Positions 21,271-28,665 of a DNA stretch of 30,446 bases are shown piece after piece. How positions within the stretch are numbered: position 1 is the first letter of the stretch; every line of letters starts with the position of its first letter. The stretch is from positions 1-30,446 of IMG/VR virus record IMGVR_UViG_3300028025_001316, one strand, 5' to 3'. A program made the translations under genes and the position numbers. The notes below the pieces were generated by a model that saw only the letters and a program-made list of their open reading frames with translations, was not told the DNA's origin and ran no database searches. This stretch comes from a virus.

Positions 21271-22058
21271 TTTCGCATAGGTAATCCGTCAACGTCTCGC
21301 ATTATTCTAAACACAACCTTGCATCGGCAATTACATATTTGGTCAGCGCCAGCACCTTGCGTTCCGTCTGCTGGTTGTCTCATTTCGTCACCACCTACAA
21401 TAAAGTTTTGCTCAAATGAAATCCAAGGCTTGTTAAGCATCGCAGCATGGTCAGGTCTTGTTCTGTTGTCAGTCGCTGGAATCCATTTCTTTTCATACAT
21501 AAAATCGGAGGTCGCTGCCGACTGCATTGCTGCGTTGTTGGTAGCTATCGCCATTTCTGTTCGTGCAATTAGCTTGGCTCTGTTTCTAAATATGACCGTT
21601 ACTGACTCTTGAATGTTTCTAGCAATTTCAAGCGTGCCAAGACCTTCATTTAATCCACCTAAAACAATGTTGCGGATTATCTTTTGGCTTGTTTCGTTGA
21701 TTTGTATTAGGGTTTGAGGCAAGTTTCTGACTGCAAACAAACGCATAAAGTCTCTCCAGCCTGCTCGCAAAGCTTCTTTGGTTGCTTTACTTGGTGGCTG
21801 GATTGCGTTATACATTGCCTCTGCGTAAGCCGTACCAGCTACAACAAAAAGGTTTTCTAATACGTCAGCTAATGGCGCTGGAGTTATTAAATCAAAGCGG
21901 TTAATATTTCCATCCGCTTGTTTAATAGCATCCAAATATGGCTGCATTTGCTTTTTTAAAGCCGTATAAATTTGCTTTTCGTATCTGACTTCGTAACGTC
22001 TCTGCAATGCATCCAATTGCTTTGCAAGCGCTAGGTCTTTTTTAGTTGGTTTGGGCAT
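21267..22058 (-). CDS. Head morphogenesis protein (SPP1 gp7 / Mu F-like)
   Basis: A 263-aa protein with a helical N-terminal half (LQRRYEVRYEKQIYTALKKQ) and the Mu F-like C-terminal domain: RNRAKLIARTEMAIATNNAA, then YEKKWIPATDNRTRPDHAAM and ADQICNCRCKVVF. The ARTE helix, the KxWxxxxDxRTRxxHxxM stretch and the CNCRC end are diagnostic. These minor capsid proteins bind the portal and act in early head assembly or DNA exit. It overlaps the portal gene by 17 bp. Confidence 0.9.
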   Translation of the reverse strand: MPKPTKKDLALAKQLDALQRRYEVRYEKQIYTALKKQMQPYLDAIKQADGNINRFDLITPAPLADVLENLFVVAGTAYAEAMYNAIQPPSKATKEALRAGWRDFMRLFAVRNLPQTLIQINETSQKIIRNIVLGGLNEGLGTLEIARNIQESVTVIFRNRAKLIARTEMAIATNNAAMQSAATSDFMYEKKWIPATDNRTRPDHAAMLNKPWISFEQNFIVGGDEMRQPADGTQGAGADQICNCRCKVVFRIMRDVDGLPMRK

Positions 22059-23418
22059 AGTCTCCCAAATTTTCTAGGTCGTCGACTGGTTGTGCAGAAA
22101 ACTCCGACAAAGTCATTAAGCCTTGCGGAATAAATGGCTGCTCCATTAGTGCGTTTTCGTATTCGCCGTAATTCATTGCCGCACGCTTTTCGTTTGGAGT
22201 TAACCACCAAGCAGCAGACAATTGGTTAACAAGCTTATCCATGTCGTCTTGCATTTCAGGATAAGCCATGTAATCGAAATCTAGGAATAAATTCTTATTA
22301 CCATAAGATGCCAAAAGCCAGTTGTTAAGCACGTCTCTAATTTCAATGTGCAAAGGTCTTACTACGTTATTAATTAGCGCTTTGTAAGCGGTTTCTGTAT
22401 TGTTAAAGGTGCTTGCCTCAGTATCACCAAGCAGTTTTGCATCAACGCCATAAACTCGGCACAATGAGCGCAAAATTACTTTCTGAGTATCAAGTATTGA
22501 CATATCCACCGCATTCATTCCCATTTGAACCCAGCTTAACTTGGCTGGCGTAATGATAACGTCACCAGCTTTGGTTGCGCCTTGGTAATTGTGGGCGTAA
22601 TCCTCCTTTAGTCCCTGCGCTTGCTCTCTTGTAATGTTAACAGTACCGTCTCCCGTTAGTATACCTCTAGCTCCCATGTTTTGAAGCATAGACAAAAGCG
22701 CTTGCTTGCCATCGTTTGAGGTGGTAAGGTCACGAACTGCGGAACGCAAAGGCGATGCGCCGTAAAGGTGGTTAGCAGTTCCAGCGGTATAGCTTAGGTT
22801 AATATTTTTTAGGTGACCTACGTTTGCAGCATCAATGCGGTCATATCCGTTATAAGTCAATCGGTATTCTTTAATCGGTTGGTTTAGACCTCCCGAAATA
22901 ATCTCCATGTACTGAGCAGGCAAAGAGTACAAAGCAATGATTGGAGCATTAGGTTGTTCCCCACGTCTAGCGCCGTAGATGTATGCGTTGCCAGTTATTA
23001 AACGGAATGCGGCAATTTCTTTTAAAAGGTTGTCCCAAGTCTGAAACTCGTTTGGCTTTTTAAATAGCTTTTCAAGTTCGGGAATGTGTATCTCCTCCAA
23101 TGCCTTTGTCTTGAGTCTCTCAGCTTGAAATTTTGCGCCTGAGTTGTCAAAGTTTCGACTCATGGACTTGTAGTAATTCAAAGCCTTTTGGTCCTTTACC
23201 TCATAAACAACAATCGGAGCGGCACTTATTTTGTTAATAATTAGATTTACAATAGCGTAAAGGTCAGAGTTAAGGTAAAGACCTTTCTCGATAAAGTTTT
23301 GCGTTGTTGGTGCAGTCCAAATGACGTTGTTGCCCAAATAAGGAAAAACTGCATTTAGGTAAGTAGAATCTTTTTGGTTAAAACCCAGTGCGGCTTTAAT
23401 TCTATCTATGTAATTCAT
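22042..23418 (-). CDS. Portal protein (HK97 family)
   Basis: A 458-aa portal subunit: LYLNSDLYAIVNLIINKISA near the start, then ITGNAYIYGARRGEQPNAPI, LYSLPAQYMEI, HLKNINLSYTAGTANHLYGA, SPLRSAVRDL, QNMGARGILTGDG and FNNTETAYKALINNVVRPLH. The GNAY, LxPxxM-like and HLYGASPL elements match HK97-family portals, which form the dodecameric DNA channel. The frame is open to a TTG inside the terminase gene, but the ATG at 23418 lies behind a 56-bp AT-rich leader and starts the normal MNYIDRIKAALGF. The residue 1-30 region is amphipathic. Confidence 0.93.
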   Translation of the reverse strand: MNYIDRIKAALGFNQKDSTYLNAVFPYLGNNVIWTAPTTQNFIEKGLYLNSDLYAIVNLIINKISAAPIVVYEVKDQKALNYYKSMSRNFDNSGAKFQAERLKTKALEEIHIPELEKLFKKPNEFQTWDNLLKEIAAFRLITGNAYIYGARRGEQPNAPIIALYSLPAQYMEIISGGLNQPIKEYRLTYNGYDRIDAANVGHLKNINLSYTAGTANHLYGASPLRSAVRDLTTSNDGKQALLSMLQNMGARGILTGDGTVNITREQAQGLKEDYAHNYQGATKAGDVIITPAKLSWVQMGMNAVDMSILDTQKVILRSLCRVYGVDAKLLGDTEASTFNNTETAYKALINNVVRPLHIEIRDVLNNWLLASYGNKNLFLDFDYMAYPEMQDDMDKLVNQLSAAWWLTPNEKRAAMNYGEYENALMEQPFIPQGLMTLSEFSAQPVDDLENLGDYAQTN

Positions 23419-23435
23419 TCCGTTTGCTTTTTTTG

Positions 23436-23443
23436 TAAAAATA
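23436..23443 (-). promoter_or_regulatory. Conserved AT-rich leader element before the portal gene
   Basis: The minus strand reads TATTTTTACAAAAAAAG here (23443-23427), a 17-base exact match to the leader of the protease gene. The TATTTTTA box matches those at 20652-20659 and 15339-15346, but no TTG lies 19 bp upstream, so promoter activity is less certain. It may be a shared translation leader. Confidence 0.3.
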
Positions 23444-23474
23444 GGGTAATAAAATAAAAAAATGATGCCATATC

Positions 23475-24692
23475 CTAAACGTGCCAAAAATCTTGGCTAG
23501 AAAGCATTAATTCTGTAAATCCCCAAACCATTGCATCAACTCGGTCAGGCGATTTGCCTTTGTCAGGCTCAAAGCTAATCATTTGATTTTCCAGCAATGG
23601 AAAACTTCCAACGTGGAAAATTTTGTGTTGCTCATAAAGTGAATAAATAGGCTCCGCCCTTACAAACTTTCCTTTGGTAGCCGTTACAAGTTTTATTCTT
23701 GCAGTCGCATTTTGCGACCTCAAAACATTCTCAACCATGTCTCCGCCTTGGTTTTTTTCTGCAACTACACAATCAGCATTCCAATTTTTAAATGCTTGCA
23801 ATGCAACTGTTGCCCATTCCGTTGGTGAATATTTACCGCTAAGGTCTTCGAGTACATATCCTTTGCCGTTGGCATCTTTGCCGCATACAATTATACCAGT
23901 CTCATCGCTCGCCATTGATGCGGTGGTTGCTGGGTCAATAGCAATTACAATACGAGACAATTCAGGCTTTGCCGTTATTCTTGCTCTATCAATAATTGGT
24001 CGATTCCAAAGCAATCCCTCTGCATCTTCTAGCCATTTGCCTAAAAATAAATGCTCGTAACGGTGTAGGTTTTCTTGCTTTACTCGTTCAGCTTGGTCAA
24101 TAAATGACTGGCTTAGATTTTGTAAATTATCTAAATACGTGGTGTGAATATAGGTGCAGTTATCTGATGGAGTTTTTACAAATCGTCCGTGAATCCAATG
24201 TGACTTATAGCTAGGGTTCATTACCAAAATTATTCTATTTGGTTTGTTTTTAGCTCTTATCGAAAGGTCAATGCGGTCAAAGGTTTCCTCATCTTGTTGT
24301 TCTTCTGATTCATCTAAAACCCAAGTTGTAACGCCAGCAATCGACTTTAAATTTGCCGTTGCAGTCCCTTGGCTGGTTTTGATGCCTCTAAATAGAATCT
24401 TTGAGCCTGTTGCCTTGTTTATAATTTCCGATTGGGTTATTTCAAAGTCATCAGATTTATTCATCAACTCAATCTTGTCGATGAACTCAGGGATAATCGA
24501 AATAAACGCAGAGGTTAGCGTCCATCTCGTAAATAAAATCACGTGACCTTCTTGGTAGGTAAGGTTTAGCAAAAACATAGACAATGTCCACGACTTACCG
24601 CTACCCCTTCCGCCAGTTATAAGGTAATAACGTGTTTTAGGGACCTCTAAAAATAAAGGCTTGTATTTGTCTATTATTCGGATTGAATCCAC
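23475..24692 (-). CDS. Terminase large subunit
   Basis: A 405-aa packaging motor. The ATPase domain has Walker A GGRGSGKS (27-34), Walker B TWVLDESEE (D127, E128) and a VMNPSYKSHW coupling region. The nuclease domain shows VIAIDPATT (D253), VVAEKNQGGD (E312) and SPDRVDAMVW (D383/D386) as metal ligands. The pattern fits PBSX-like (Terminase_3/6) enzymes. The only suitable start is a GTG at 24692, which overlaps the small subunit gene by 19 bp. It docks on the portal and cuts concatemers; the mode (cos or pac) cannot be told from sequence alone. Confidence 0.95.
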   Translation of the reverse strand: MDSIRIIDKYKPLFLEVPKTRYYLITGGRGSGKSWTLSMFLLNLTYQEGHVILFTRWTLTSAFISIIPEFIDKIELMNKSDDFEITQSEIINKATGSKILFRGIKTSQGTATANLKSIAGVTTWVLDESEEQQDEETFDRIDLSIRAKNKPNRIILVMNPSYKSHWIHGRFVKTPSDNCTYIHTTYLDNLQNLSQSFIDQAERVKQENLHRYEHLFLGKWLEDAEGLLWNRPIIDRARITAKPELSRIVIAIDPATTASMASDETGIIVCGKDANGKGYVLEDLSGKYSPTEWATVALQAFKNWNADCVVAEKNQGGDMVENVLRSQNATARIKLVTATKGKFVRAEPIYSLYEQHKIFHVGSFPLLENQMISFEPDKGKSPDRVDAMVWGFTELMLSSQDFWHV

Positions 24693-25024
24693 TCTATTGG
24701 TGGCGTTATCTTGTCGCCTTTGGTTGTATGGTCGTGGTCAAACTTATCTCTCTGCCCAAGTCTTTGTTTACCTAGCCAAATAAGCATTCCACGGTCTTTA
24801 TCCTTTAAAGCTGCCTCGTATTGCTTGGCAAGAAGCAAGGCATCTCCCTTGCTCCTATTTTGCCGCAAAAACTCGGTAAAACCCATTGCGAGGTCATCCT
24901 TGCATCGGTTGTAAAATGTCTCCTCGTCAATGCCTAAATAGGCAGCGCATTGAACGCCTGTGCATCCAGCTTGGACGAGTCGTCCCATTTCAATCCAGTC
25001 AATTGGTGATTTTGGTCGTGCCAT
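24674..25024 (-). CDS. Terminase small subunit-like DNA-binding protein
   Basis: A 116-aa protein with a helix-turn-helix near the N-terminus (IDWIEMGRLVQAGCTGVQCA, AYLGIDEETFYNRCKDDL) and a helical region (EFLRQNRSKGDALLLAKQYE, LIWLGKQRLGQRDKFDHDHT). The TFYNRC recognition-helix-like segment and the (M/L)xIWLGKQxLGQ(R/K)D motif are common in small terminase subunits. It recognises the packaging site and regulates TerL. Its direct overlap with the large-subunit gene supports the role. Confidence 0.85.
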   Translation of the reverse strand: MARPKSPIDWIEMGRLVQAGCTGVQCAAYLGIDEETFYNRCKDDLAMGFTEFLRQNRSKGDALLLAKQYEAALKDKDRGMLIWLGKQRLGQRDKFDHDHTTKGDKITPPIEWIQSE

Positions 25025-25025
25025 A

Positions 25026-26126
25026 TTACAAAGTTACTCCGTTTTTTTTGATGACTAAAGCTGGGTCTAATTTACGCATCCTGTCTACTATCACTTGGCA
25101 GTACTTTGGGTCTAGTTCCATAACAAATGTTTTTATATTCATTTGCTCACCTGTTACCATTGTAACTCCACTTCCACCAAAAAAATCAGCCATTGTTTTA
25201 ATCTCTGATTTTGTTTTTTCAATGCACCACTTTACTAAAGAAACTGGTTTTTGAGTAGGGTGAACTCTGTTAGTTTTTTCGGATGCCTGAGTAAATTGTC
25301 TTACTACGCTTCTAATATTTGTCCAAGCCAATTCACAATCAGTTTGGTCAGAACCTCCATTATTTTTATCCCAAACTAACCAACATTCACTATCAGGTAA
25401 TGATGATGAGTAATAATTTGCTCCCCACCAAATATGATTTGATTTTGAAAACATTGAATAAATTAAATTAAATGAATCTCTTGCAACATCTGTGTTATCA
25501 TCGCCTAAAATATCATTTCCATATCTTTCTTTTAAAACTCCACTTTTACTGACAGCGTTCATTCCGTAAGGTGGGTCAGTATGAATTAAATTTGGCTCAG
25601 TTCCATTCATTAATAAATCAATACTTTTTGGGTCAACACTGCTTCCACAAAGCAAACGATGGTCTCCAATCTCAAATAAATCGCCAAGTACAATATCTGT
25701 TTGAATTTCGTCAGGTATTTCGTAATCATCCTCCTCAGCACTTAACTCTTCTTTAACTTCAAAGTCAGGAATATCCAAGCCCCAGTCTTGCAAATTATCA
25801 ACATCCCATTCGTTAGCCAATTGCTCCCAATCCCATTCACCAAATCCAACGTTGTCTTTAATTATAAATTGCTTCTGCTCGTCTTCTGTTAAGTCGTCTG
25901 CAAAAATGATTGTAACCTCTTTTAAACCCGCTTCTTTGCAAGCTTTTAGCCTCATGTTACCACCTAGCACAATCATGTCAGCATTTACAACAATAGGTCT
26001 AATTTCCAGCATTTTTGGAAACTCTTTAATTGACCTTACCAGCTTTGCAAACTTGTCATCCTTAATCAATCGTGGATTGTTAGGATTCATTTTGACTTCA
26101 GAAATTTTTACTTTTTGCGTTTTCAT
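25026..26126 (-). CDS. ParB-domain DNA methyltransferase (N6-adenine/N4-cytosine type)
   Basis: A 366-aa fusion. Residues 1-95 are a ParB/sulfiredoxin-like domain ([35 protein letters not shown]). The rest is a DNA methyltransferase with TDPPYG (catalytic DPPY at 184-187), HPTQKP (289-294) and FGGSG (316-320) followed by ELDPKYC. The DPPY-before-FxGxG order indicates the beta class. With no restriction enzyme gene nearby, it is an orphan enzyme likely protecting phage DNA from host restriction or marking DNA for packaging. Target site unknown. Codon use around 25250-25700 looks more AT-rich than in the neighbours. Overlaps the SAM methyltransferase stop (ATGA). Confidence 0.9.
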   Translation of the reverse strand: MKTQKVKISEVKMNPNNPRLIKDDKFAKLVRSIKEFPKMLEIRPIVVNADMIVLGGNMRLKACKEAGLKEVTIIFADDLTEDEQKQFIIKDNVGFGEWDWEQLANEWDVDNLQDWGLDIPDFEVKEELSAEEDDYEIPDEIQTDIVLGDLFEIGDHRLLCGSSVDPKSIDLLMNGTEPNLIHTDPPYGMNAVSKSGVLKERYGNDILGDDNTDVARDSFNLIYSMFSKSNHIWWGANYYSSSLPDSECWLVWDKNNGGSDQTDCELAWTNIRSVVRQFTQASEKTNRVHPTQKPVSLVKWCIEKTKSEIKTMADFFGGSGVTMVTGEQMNIKTFVMELDPKYCQVIVDRMRKLDPALVIKKNGVTL

Positions 26127-26683
26127 ATTTTATCAAATACCATTATTGTATATCCAAACCAAGACGCATTTGTTGCTGCGTTCCTAATGGTTTGACTGTC
26201 CTTAGCATTGTGCTTAAATCCTCGGTCTACAATTTGCTCAATGATGTAGTCATTATTTGCACAATTAACGTGACCATCTCCTCCTTGACCTTTAACCGCC
26301 CAGCTTATAATCAAATGCTTTTTGGCGTGCTTGGTAATGTTGTCAATAAATTGCTCCTCAAATTCTTTTGGGATATGCTCGCCAACTTCCAGCGACAAAA
26401 CAACGTCAAATTTTTTGCCTAAATAAAACGGCTTGGACAGGTCTAGCACTTTACCAATTCCGTCAGTTAGCGTTTCTGTATTTGGGTTGCCATCGTATGC
26501 CTCCACCTTATAGCCGTCACCTTTAAAAGCCTTTGCATAGTCTCCCAAACCACAACCAAAGTCGACAACTGTCTTGGCTTGCTTATCGGCTAAATACTGG
26601 GACAATGCAGCTGCAATGCTTTTGTCGTGAACGTGTCCTGTTTGGTCTGTCGTTTCCCAAAAACCTACCTCGTTAATTTTCAT
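26123..26683 (-). CDS. Class I SAM-dependent methyltransferase
   Basis: A 186-aa Rossmann-fold methyltransferase: motif [12 protein letters not shown] (39-49), an acidic post-I strand ([12 protein letters not shown]), [16 protein letters not shown], and a later strand [20 protein letters not shown]. The N-terminal [19 protein letters not shown] region is one I associate with small phage methyltransferases. DPPY is absent, so it is not a typical adenine DNA enzyme; acceptor could be protein, a nucleotide or a small molecule. Expressed together with the ParB-fused enzyme (ATGA) and after a terminator, so the pair may form its own unit. Confidence 0.8.
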   Translation of the reverse strand: MKINEVGFWETTDQTGHVHDKSIAAALSQYLADKQAKTVVDFGCGLGDYAKAFKGDGYKVEAYDGNPNTETLTDGIGKVLDLSKPFYLGKKFDVVLSLEVGEHIPKEFEEQFIDNITKHAKKHLIISWAVKGQGGDGHVNCANNDYIIEQIVDRGFKHNAKDSQTIRNAATNASWFGYTIMVFDKI

Positions 26684-26696
26684 ATTTTAAAATTTT

Positions 26697-26723
26697 AAAA
26701 AAAAGCTTGAGCAGAACCCAAGC
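26697..26723 (-). terminator. Terminator after the early/replication block
   Basis: On the minus strand GCTTGGG-TTCTG-CTCAAGC forms a 7-bp stem (one G-T pair) with a 5-base loop and a run of eight T. It lies 28 bp beyond the stop of the 83-aa gene and before the methyltransferase pair, so it likely ends the replication-gene transcript. Confidence 0.82.
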
Positions 26724-26751
26724 CTTTTCACTTAACAAAAACCCAAAATAA

Positions 26752-27003
26752 CTACATTAATATTATTGTTTGACCAGTCGGCTCGCCTGTAAAATTGCAA
26801 AGCTTTCCGTTCCATTCAAATCTTACTTCTTTTTCTCGCCCTTGGTAAGCTGCTGCCAATGTTCTTATTTGGCGCTGGACAAGTTCTATGCATTCAAATT
26901 TACCCTTTCCTTTGTTTGACCAAGGTGACCATTGTCCGTCCCTTAGTCGGTATCTAATCTCTAGGGAATAGTCAGGCTTTGAAATCGGGTAACCTTTAGC
27001 CAT
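26752..27003 (-). CDS. Hypothetical 83-aa protein downstream of the XRE regulator
   Basis: A small basic protein: SLEIRYRLRDGQWSPWSNKG, then a helix ECIELVQRQIRTLAAAYQGR, then strands EVRFEWNGKLCNFTG and a short hydrophobic end. It has a strand-helix-strand layout suggesting a compact alpha/beta fold. I do not recognise the family. It overlaps the XRE gene by 8 bp and is followed by a strong terminator, so it is co-transcribed with the regulator. Confidence 0.65.
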   Translation of the reverse strand: MAKGYPISKPDYSLEIRYRLRDGQWSPWSNKGKGKFECIELVQRQIRTLAAAYQGREKEVRFEWNGKLCNFTGEPTGQTIILM

Positions 27004-27199
27004 CCTTACGTCTAATTACTACCTCCAAACCAATCTCTTCACAAATCTTGCGCAAATTAAAAAGGCTTATTGACTCCAAGCCATTCTCAACATGGTTAAT
27101 TGGTGCATGACTCAATCCAATTTTCTTGCACAAATCCAGCTGGTTGTAGCCAGCTTGCTTTCTTGCTTTCTTAATTAGTAACCCTTCGTAAATGCTCAT
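26996..27199 (-). CDS. XRE-family helix-turn-helix regulator
   Basis: A 67-aa Cro/C1-type DNA-binding protein: LLIKKARKQAGYNQLDLCKK, IGLSHAPINHVENGLESISL, FNLRKICEEIGLEVVIRRKD. The QAGxNQxDLxKxIGLSxxxIxxxENG pattern is a clear HTH_3 domain and fills the whole protein, so there is no separate dimerisation domain. It has its own promoter-like site and a dyad that overlaps the expected start of transcription, suggesting autoregulation. It may time the switch from early to late genes. Confidence 0.88.
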   Translation of the reverse strand: MSIYEGLLIKKARKQAGYNQLDLCKKIGLSHAPINHVENGLESISLFNLRKICEEIGLEVVIRRKDG

Positions 27200-27202
27200 T
27201 GT

Positions 27203-27214
27203 GTAAATCTTTAC
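27203..27214. promoter_or_regulatory. Operator-like dyad before the XRE gene
   Basis: GTAAA-TC-TTTAC is a perfect 5+5 dyad lying between the -7 box and the ATG, over the expected transcription start. XRE regulators often bind such short dyads and block their own promoters. No second copy was noticed nearby, so the evidence is modest. Confidence 0.35.
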
Positions 27215-27215
27215 G

Positions 27216-27243
27216 CAAATATAAGATTGCGATTTGATTCCAA
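27216..27243 (-). promoter_or_regulatory. Promoter of the XRE regulator
   Basis: On the minus strand TTG (27243-27241), a 17-bp spacer and TATATTTG (27223-27216). The -7 box is a full match to the Bacteroidota TAnnTTTG consensus and identical to that of the early promoter at 29505-29498. Transcription would start about 9 bases before the ATG at 27199. Confidence 0.6.
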
Positions 27244-27263
27244 GTTAAAACCTAGATTTTTGT

Positions 27264-27605
27264 TTAAAAAGGTAATAGCTGATAAATGCCCATTTGTATA
27301 AACTCCTCGCCTTTTTTGACCAAGCACTTGCGCACGTTTAACTCAAATACGTTTTTATCGTCAAAGCCGTACTTTTTTTGTGCAATGTCCATCAATAACT
27401 TAACTGGGTTGTCGAGGTCACTTGCCTTGTTGCTAAAGCCAAAGAAAAACTCAACCCTAAGCATTTGACTTATGTCTACTTTTGATGCTGGCATACGCAA
27501 AAGCATTGCCTTTTCGTAATCTTTGTAGGCTGGCGTTTTAAATCTTTTGCCTTGCCAAGCTAAATTCACGCTTAAAGGCTTTTCGTTTATTTTAAACTCA
27601 ATCAT
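27264..27605 (-). CDS. rusA: RusA-family Holliday junction resolvase
   Basis: A 113-aa protein with the RusA signature: ASDLDNPVKLLMDIAQ (D63 and D65 in DLDN, D73), then YGFDDKNVFEL with D82/D83. These acids bind the metal that cuts four-way DNA junctions. The N-terminus (INEKPLSVNLAWQGKRFKTP) and the VRKCLVKKGEEFIQMGIY end are standard. It resolves branched replication and recombination intermediates before packaging. It begins in an ATGA overlap with a 49-aa membrane-protein gene, and the XRE promoter lies after its stop. Confidence 0.9.
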   Translation of the reverse strand: MIEFKINEKPLSVNLAWQGKRFKTPAYKDYEKAMLLRMPASKVDISQMLRVEFFFGFSNKASDLDNPVKLLMDIAQKKYGFDDKNVFELNVRKCLVKKGEEFIQMGIYQLLPF

Positions 27606-27751
27606 TTGCAGCGTTCATAAATCCAAGACCAAGCCAATGTCCACAAAGCGAGCAGCACAATAAAAAGCAGTAGGCTAGAAATCTTTAGCAGCAAAAGTAG
27701 ACAGATGCCTACCAATGCCACAAAGATTGCGTACAAATCATTTTTTTTCAT
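27602..27751 (-). CDS. 49-aa two-segment membrane protein
   Basis: A short ORF with an ATG at 27751 encodes MKKNDL then two hydrophobic segments (about 7-22, YAIFVALVGICLLLLL, and 27-43, LLLFIVLLALWTLAWSW) joined by a KISS turn, ending YERCK. It starts one base before the SSB-like stop region (no gap) and ends in an ATGA overlap with RusA, so the fit at both ends is exact. No homologue is recognised. A membrane anchor for replication, or an exclusion factor, would be possible. Confidence 0.6.
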   Translation of the reverse strand: MKKNDLYAIFVALVGICLLLLLKISSLLLFIVLLALWTLAWSWIYERCK

Positions 27752-28024
27752 TTAAAAAGGTAAGTTATCATTTTCGACAATGCGCTTCTCTGTCGGCTTG
27801 TTTGCTACCTGTACAGGCTTCCAGTCGTCTACCTCCAAATAATGCGTTGCTTTGCCTTCAACTTTTTCTTGCTTTTCCTTCATTACTAAATTGACCCACT
27901 CGGTATCGTTGGCGTTTAGGTATGCCAATAACTTTTCAAGGTCACTTCTGCTTTGGCTAATCTTTGTCATTGTGCCAAATTTTGTTTGGATAATCTTTGC
28001 GTTGCCGCCGTAAATCTTGCTCAT
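27752..28024 (-). CDS. Small ssDNA-binding-like protein with SSB-type tail
   Basis: A 90-aa protein: IYGGNAKIIQTKFGTMTKIS, SDLEKLLAYLNANDTEWVNL, VMKEKQEKVEGKATHYLEVD, then a flexible charged region and the end VENDNLPF. The acidic-hydrophobic C-terminus (D/E-rich then LPF) is the docking tail of single-stranded DNA-binding proteins (DDIPF in many), which recruits partner enzymes. The body is too short for a classical SSB OD-fold by itself but could be a reduced strand-rich version. Position among replication genes fits. I know of similar unassigned proteins in Bacteroidota phages. Confidence 0.6.
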   Translation of the reverse strand: MSKIYGGNAKIIQTKFGTMTKISQSRSDLEKLLAYLNANDTEWVNLVMKEKQEKVEGKATHYLEVDDWKPVQVANKPTEKRIVENDNLPF

Positions 28025-28035
28025 AATTGTTTTGG

Positions 28036-28665
28036 TTATATTAATTTATCTAAATCCTTTTTTTCTCTAATTGCCTGTAAAATAAACAATTTCCAAATTT
28101 TATTCTTTGTCTTGGCGCCAACGCTTACCTCGTCTACGTATCTAACCGTCAAGCGTAACTCTTTGCGCACGTCATTCTCCATCTCTTCTACGTTAAAGTC
28201 CCATGGCTTTAAAATTCCTTTTTCTTGAAACTTATTAAACCAGTTCATGCCCCATTCTGCAATGTCTCGGCAAAATCCTGTCTCCTTTGCATACTGGTAA
28301 TTATCCCGAAATATCTGCTTACCAACTTCAATCCAGTAGGCAATCTCTTCGTTGCTTGGCTCCTTTTCTTTGTTGTTTAAAGCTTGCACTTCCTGCACAA
28401 TTTGACTTTGGTGGTGCGCATAATACTGATTTATCCAAACGCTTACGGTCTTTTCGTTTACGTGATAAAAATCGCCGTATTGTCCTCGCATTCCAGCGTG
28501 CAAGATGTAGTCAACTCTTGCCTCAGTCATCCAGCCGTATCTTCCAAATAATTTACTGAGGCATCCAAGTAACTCGCTTGCCTCTTCTTTTTTGTATTCT
28601 TTAAACTGCTTCAGTCCGCATACAAACTCCATCTTTCGGAGGTGCGTTAAAATTATTTCATTCAT
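28036..28665 (-). CDS. Replication-module protein, function unknown
   Basis: A 209-aa mostly helical protein: LRKMEFVCGLKQFKEYKKEE, EASELLGCLSKLFGRYGWMT, VWINQYYAHHQSQIVQEVQA, EIAYWIEVGKQIFRDNYQYA. Aromatic-rich helices and no nucleotide-binding loop are seen. It lies directly after the replication initiator (8-bp overlap), a usual place for a helicase loader or DnaT-like partner in lambda-type systems, but the sequence does not prove this. An internal Met (residue 12) is a second possible start. Confidence 0.68.
   Translation of the reverse strand: MNEIILTHLRKMEFVCGLKQFKEYKKEEASELLGCLSKLFGRYGWMTEARVDYILHAGMRGQYGDFYHVNEKTVSVWINQYYAHHQSQIVQEVQALNNKEKEPSNEEIAYWIEVGKQIFRDNYQYAKETGFCRDIAEWGMNWFNKFQEKGILKPWDFNVEEMENDVRKELRLTVRYVDEVSVGAKTKNKIWKLFILQAIREKKDLDKLI

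Noticed and set aside
23419-23487. Longer portal reading frame from a TTG at 23487
   Set aside because: It would run into the terminase gene and add a hydrophobic stretch (YGIIFLFYYPIF) encoded by an AT-rich leader; the ATG at 23418 gives a normal portal start.
25026-26126. Complete restriction-modification system
   Set aside because: Only methyltransferases are present; no endonuclease or specificity subunit is found beside them, so the enzymes are called orphan.
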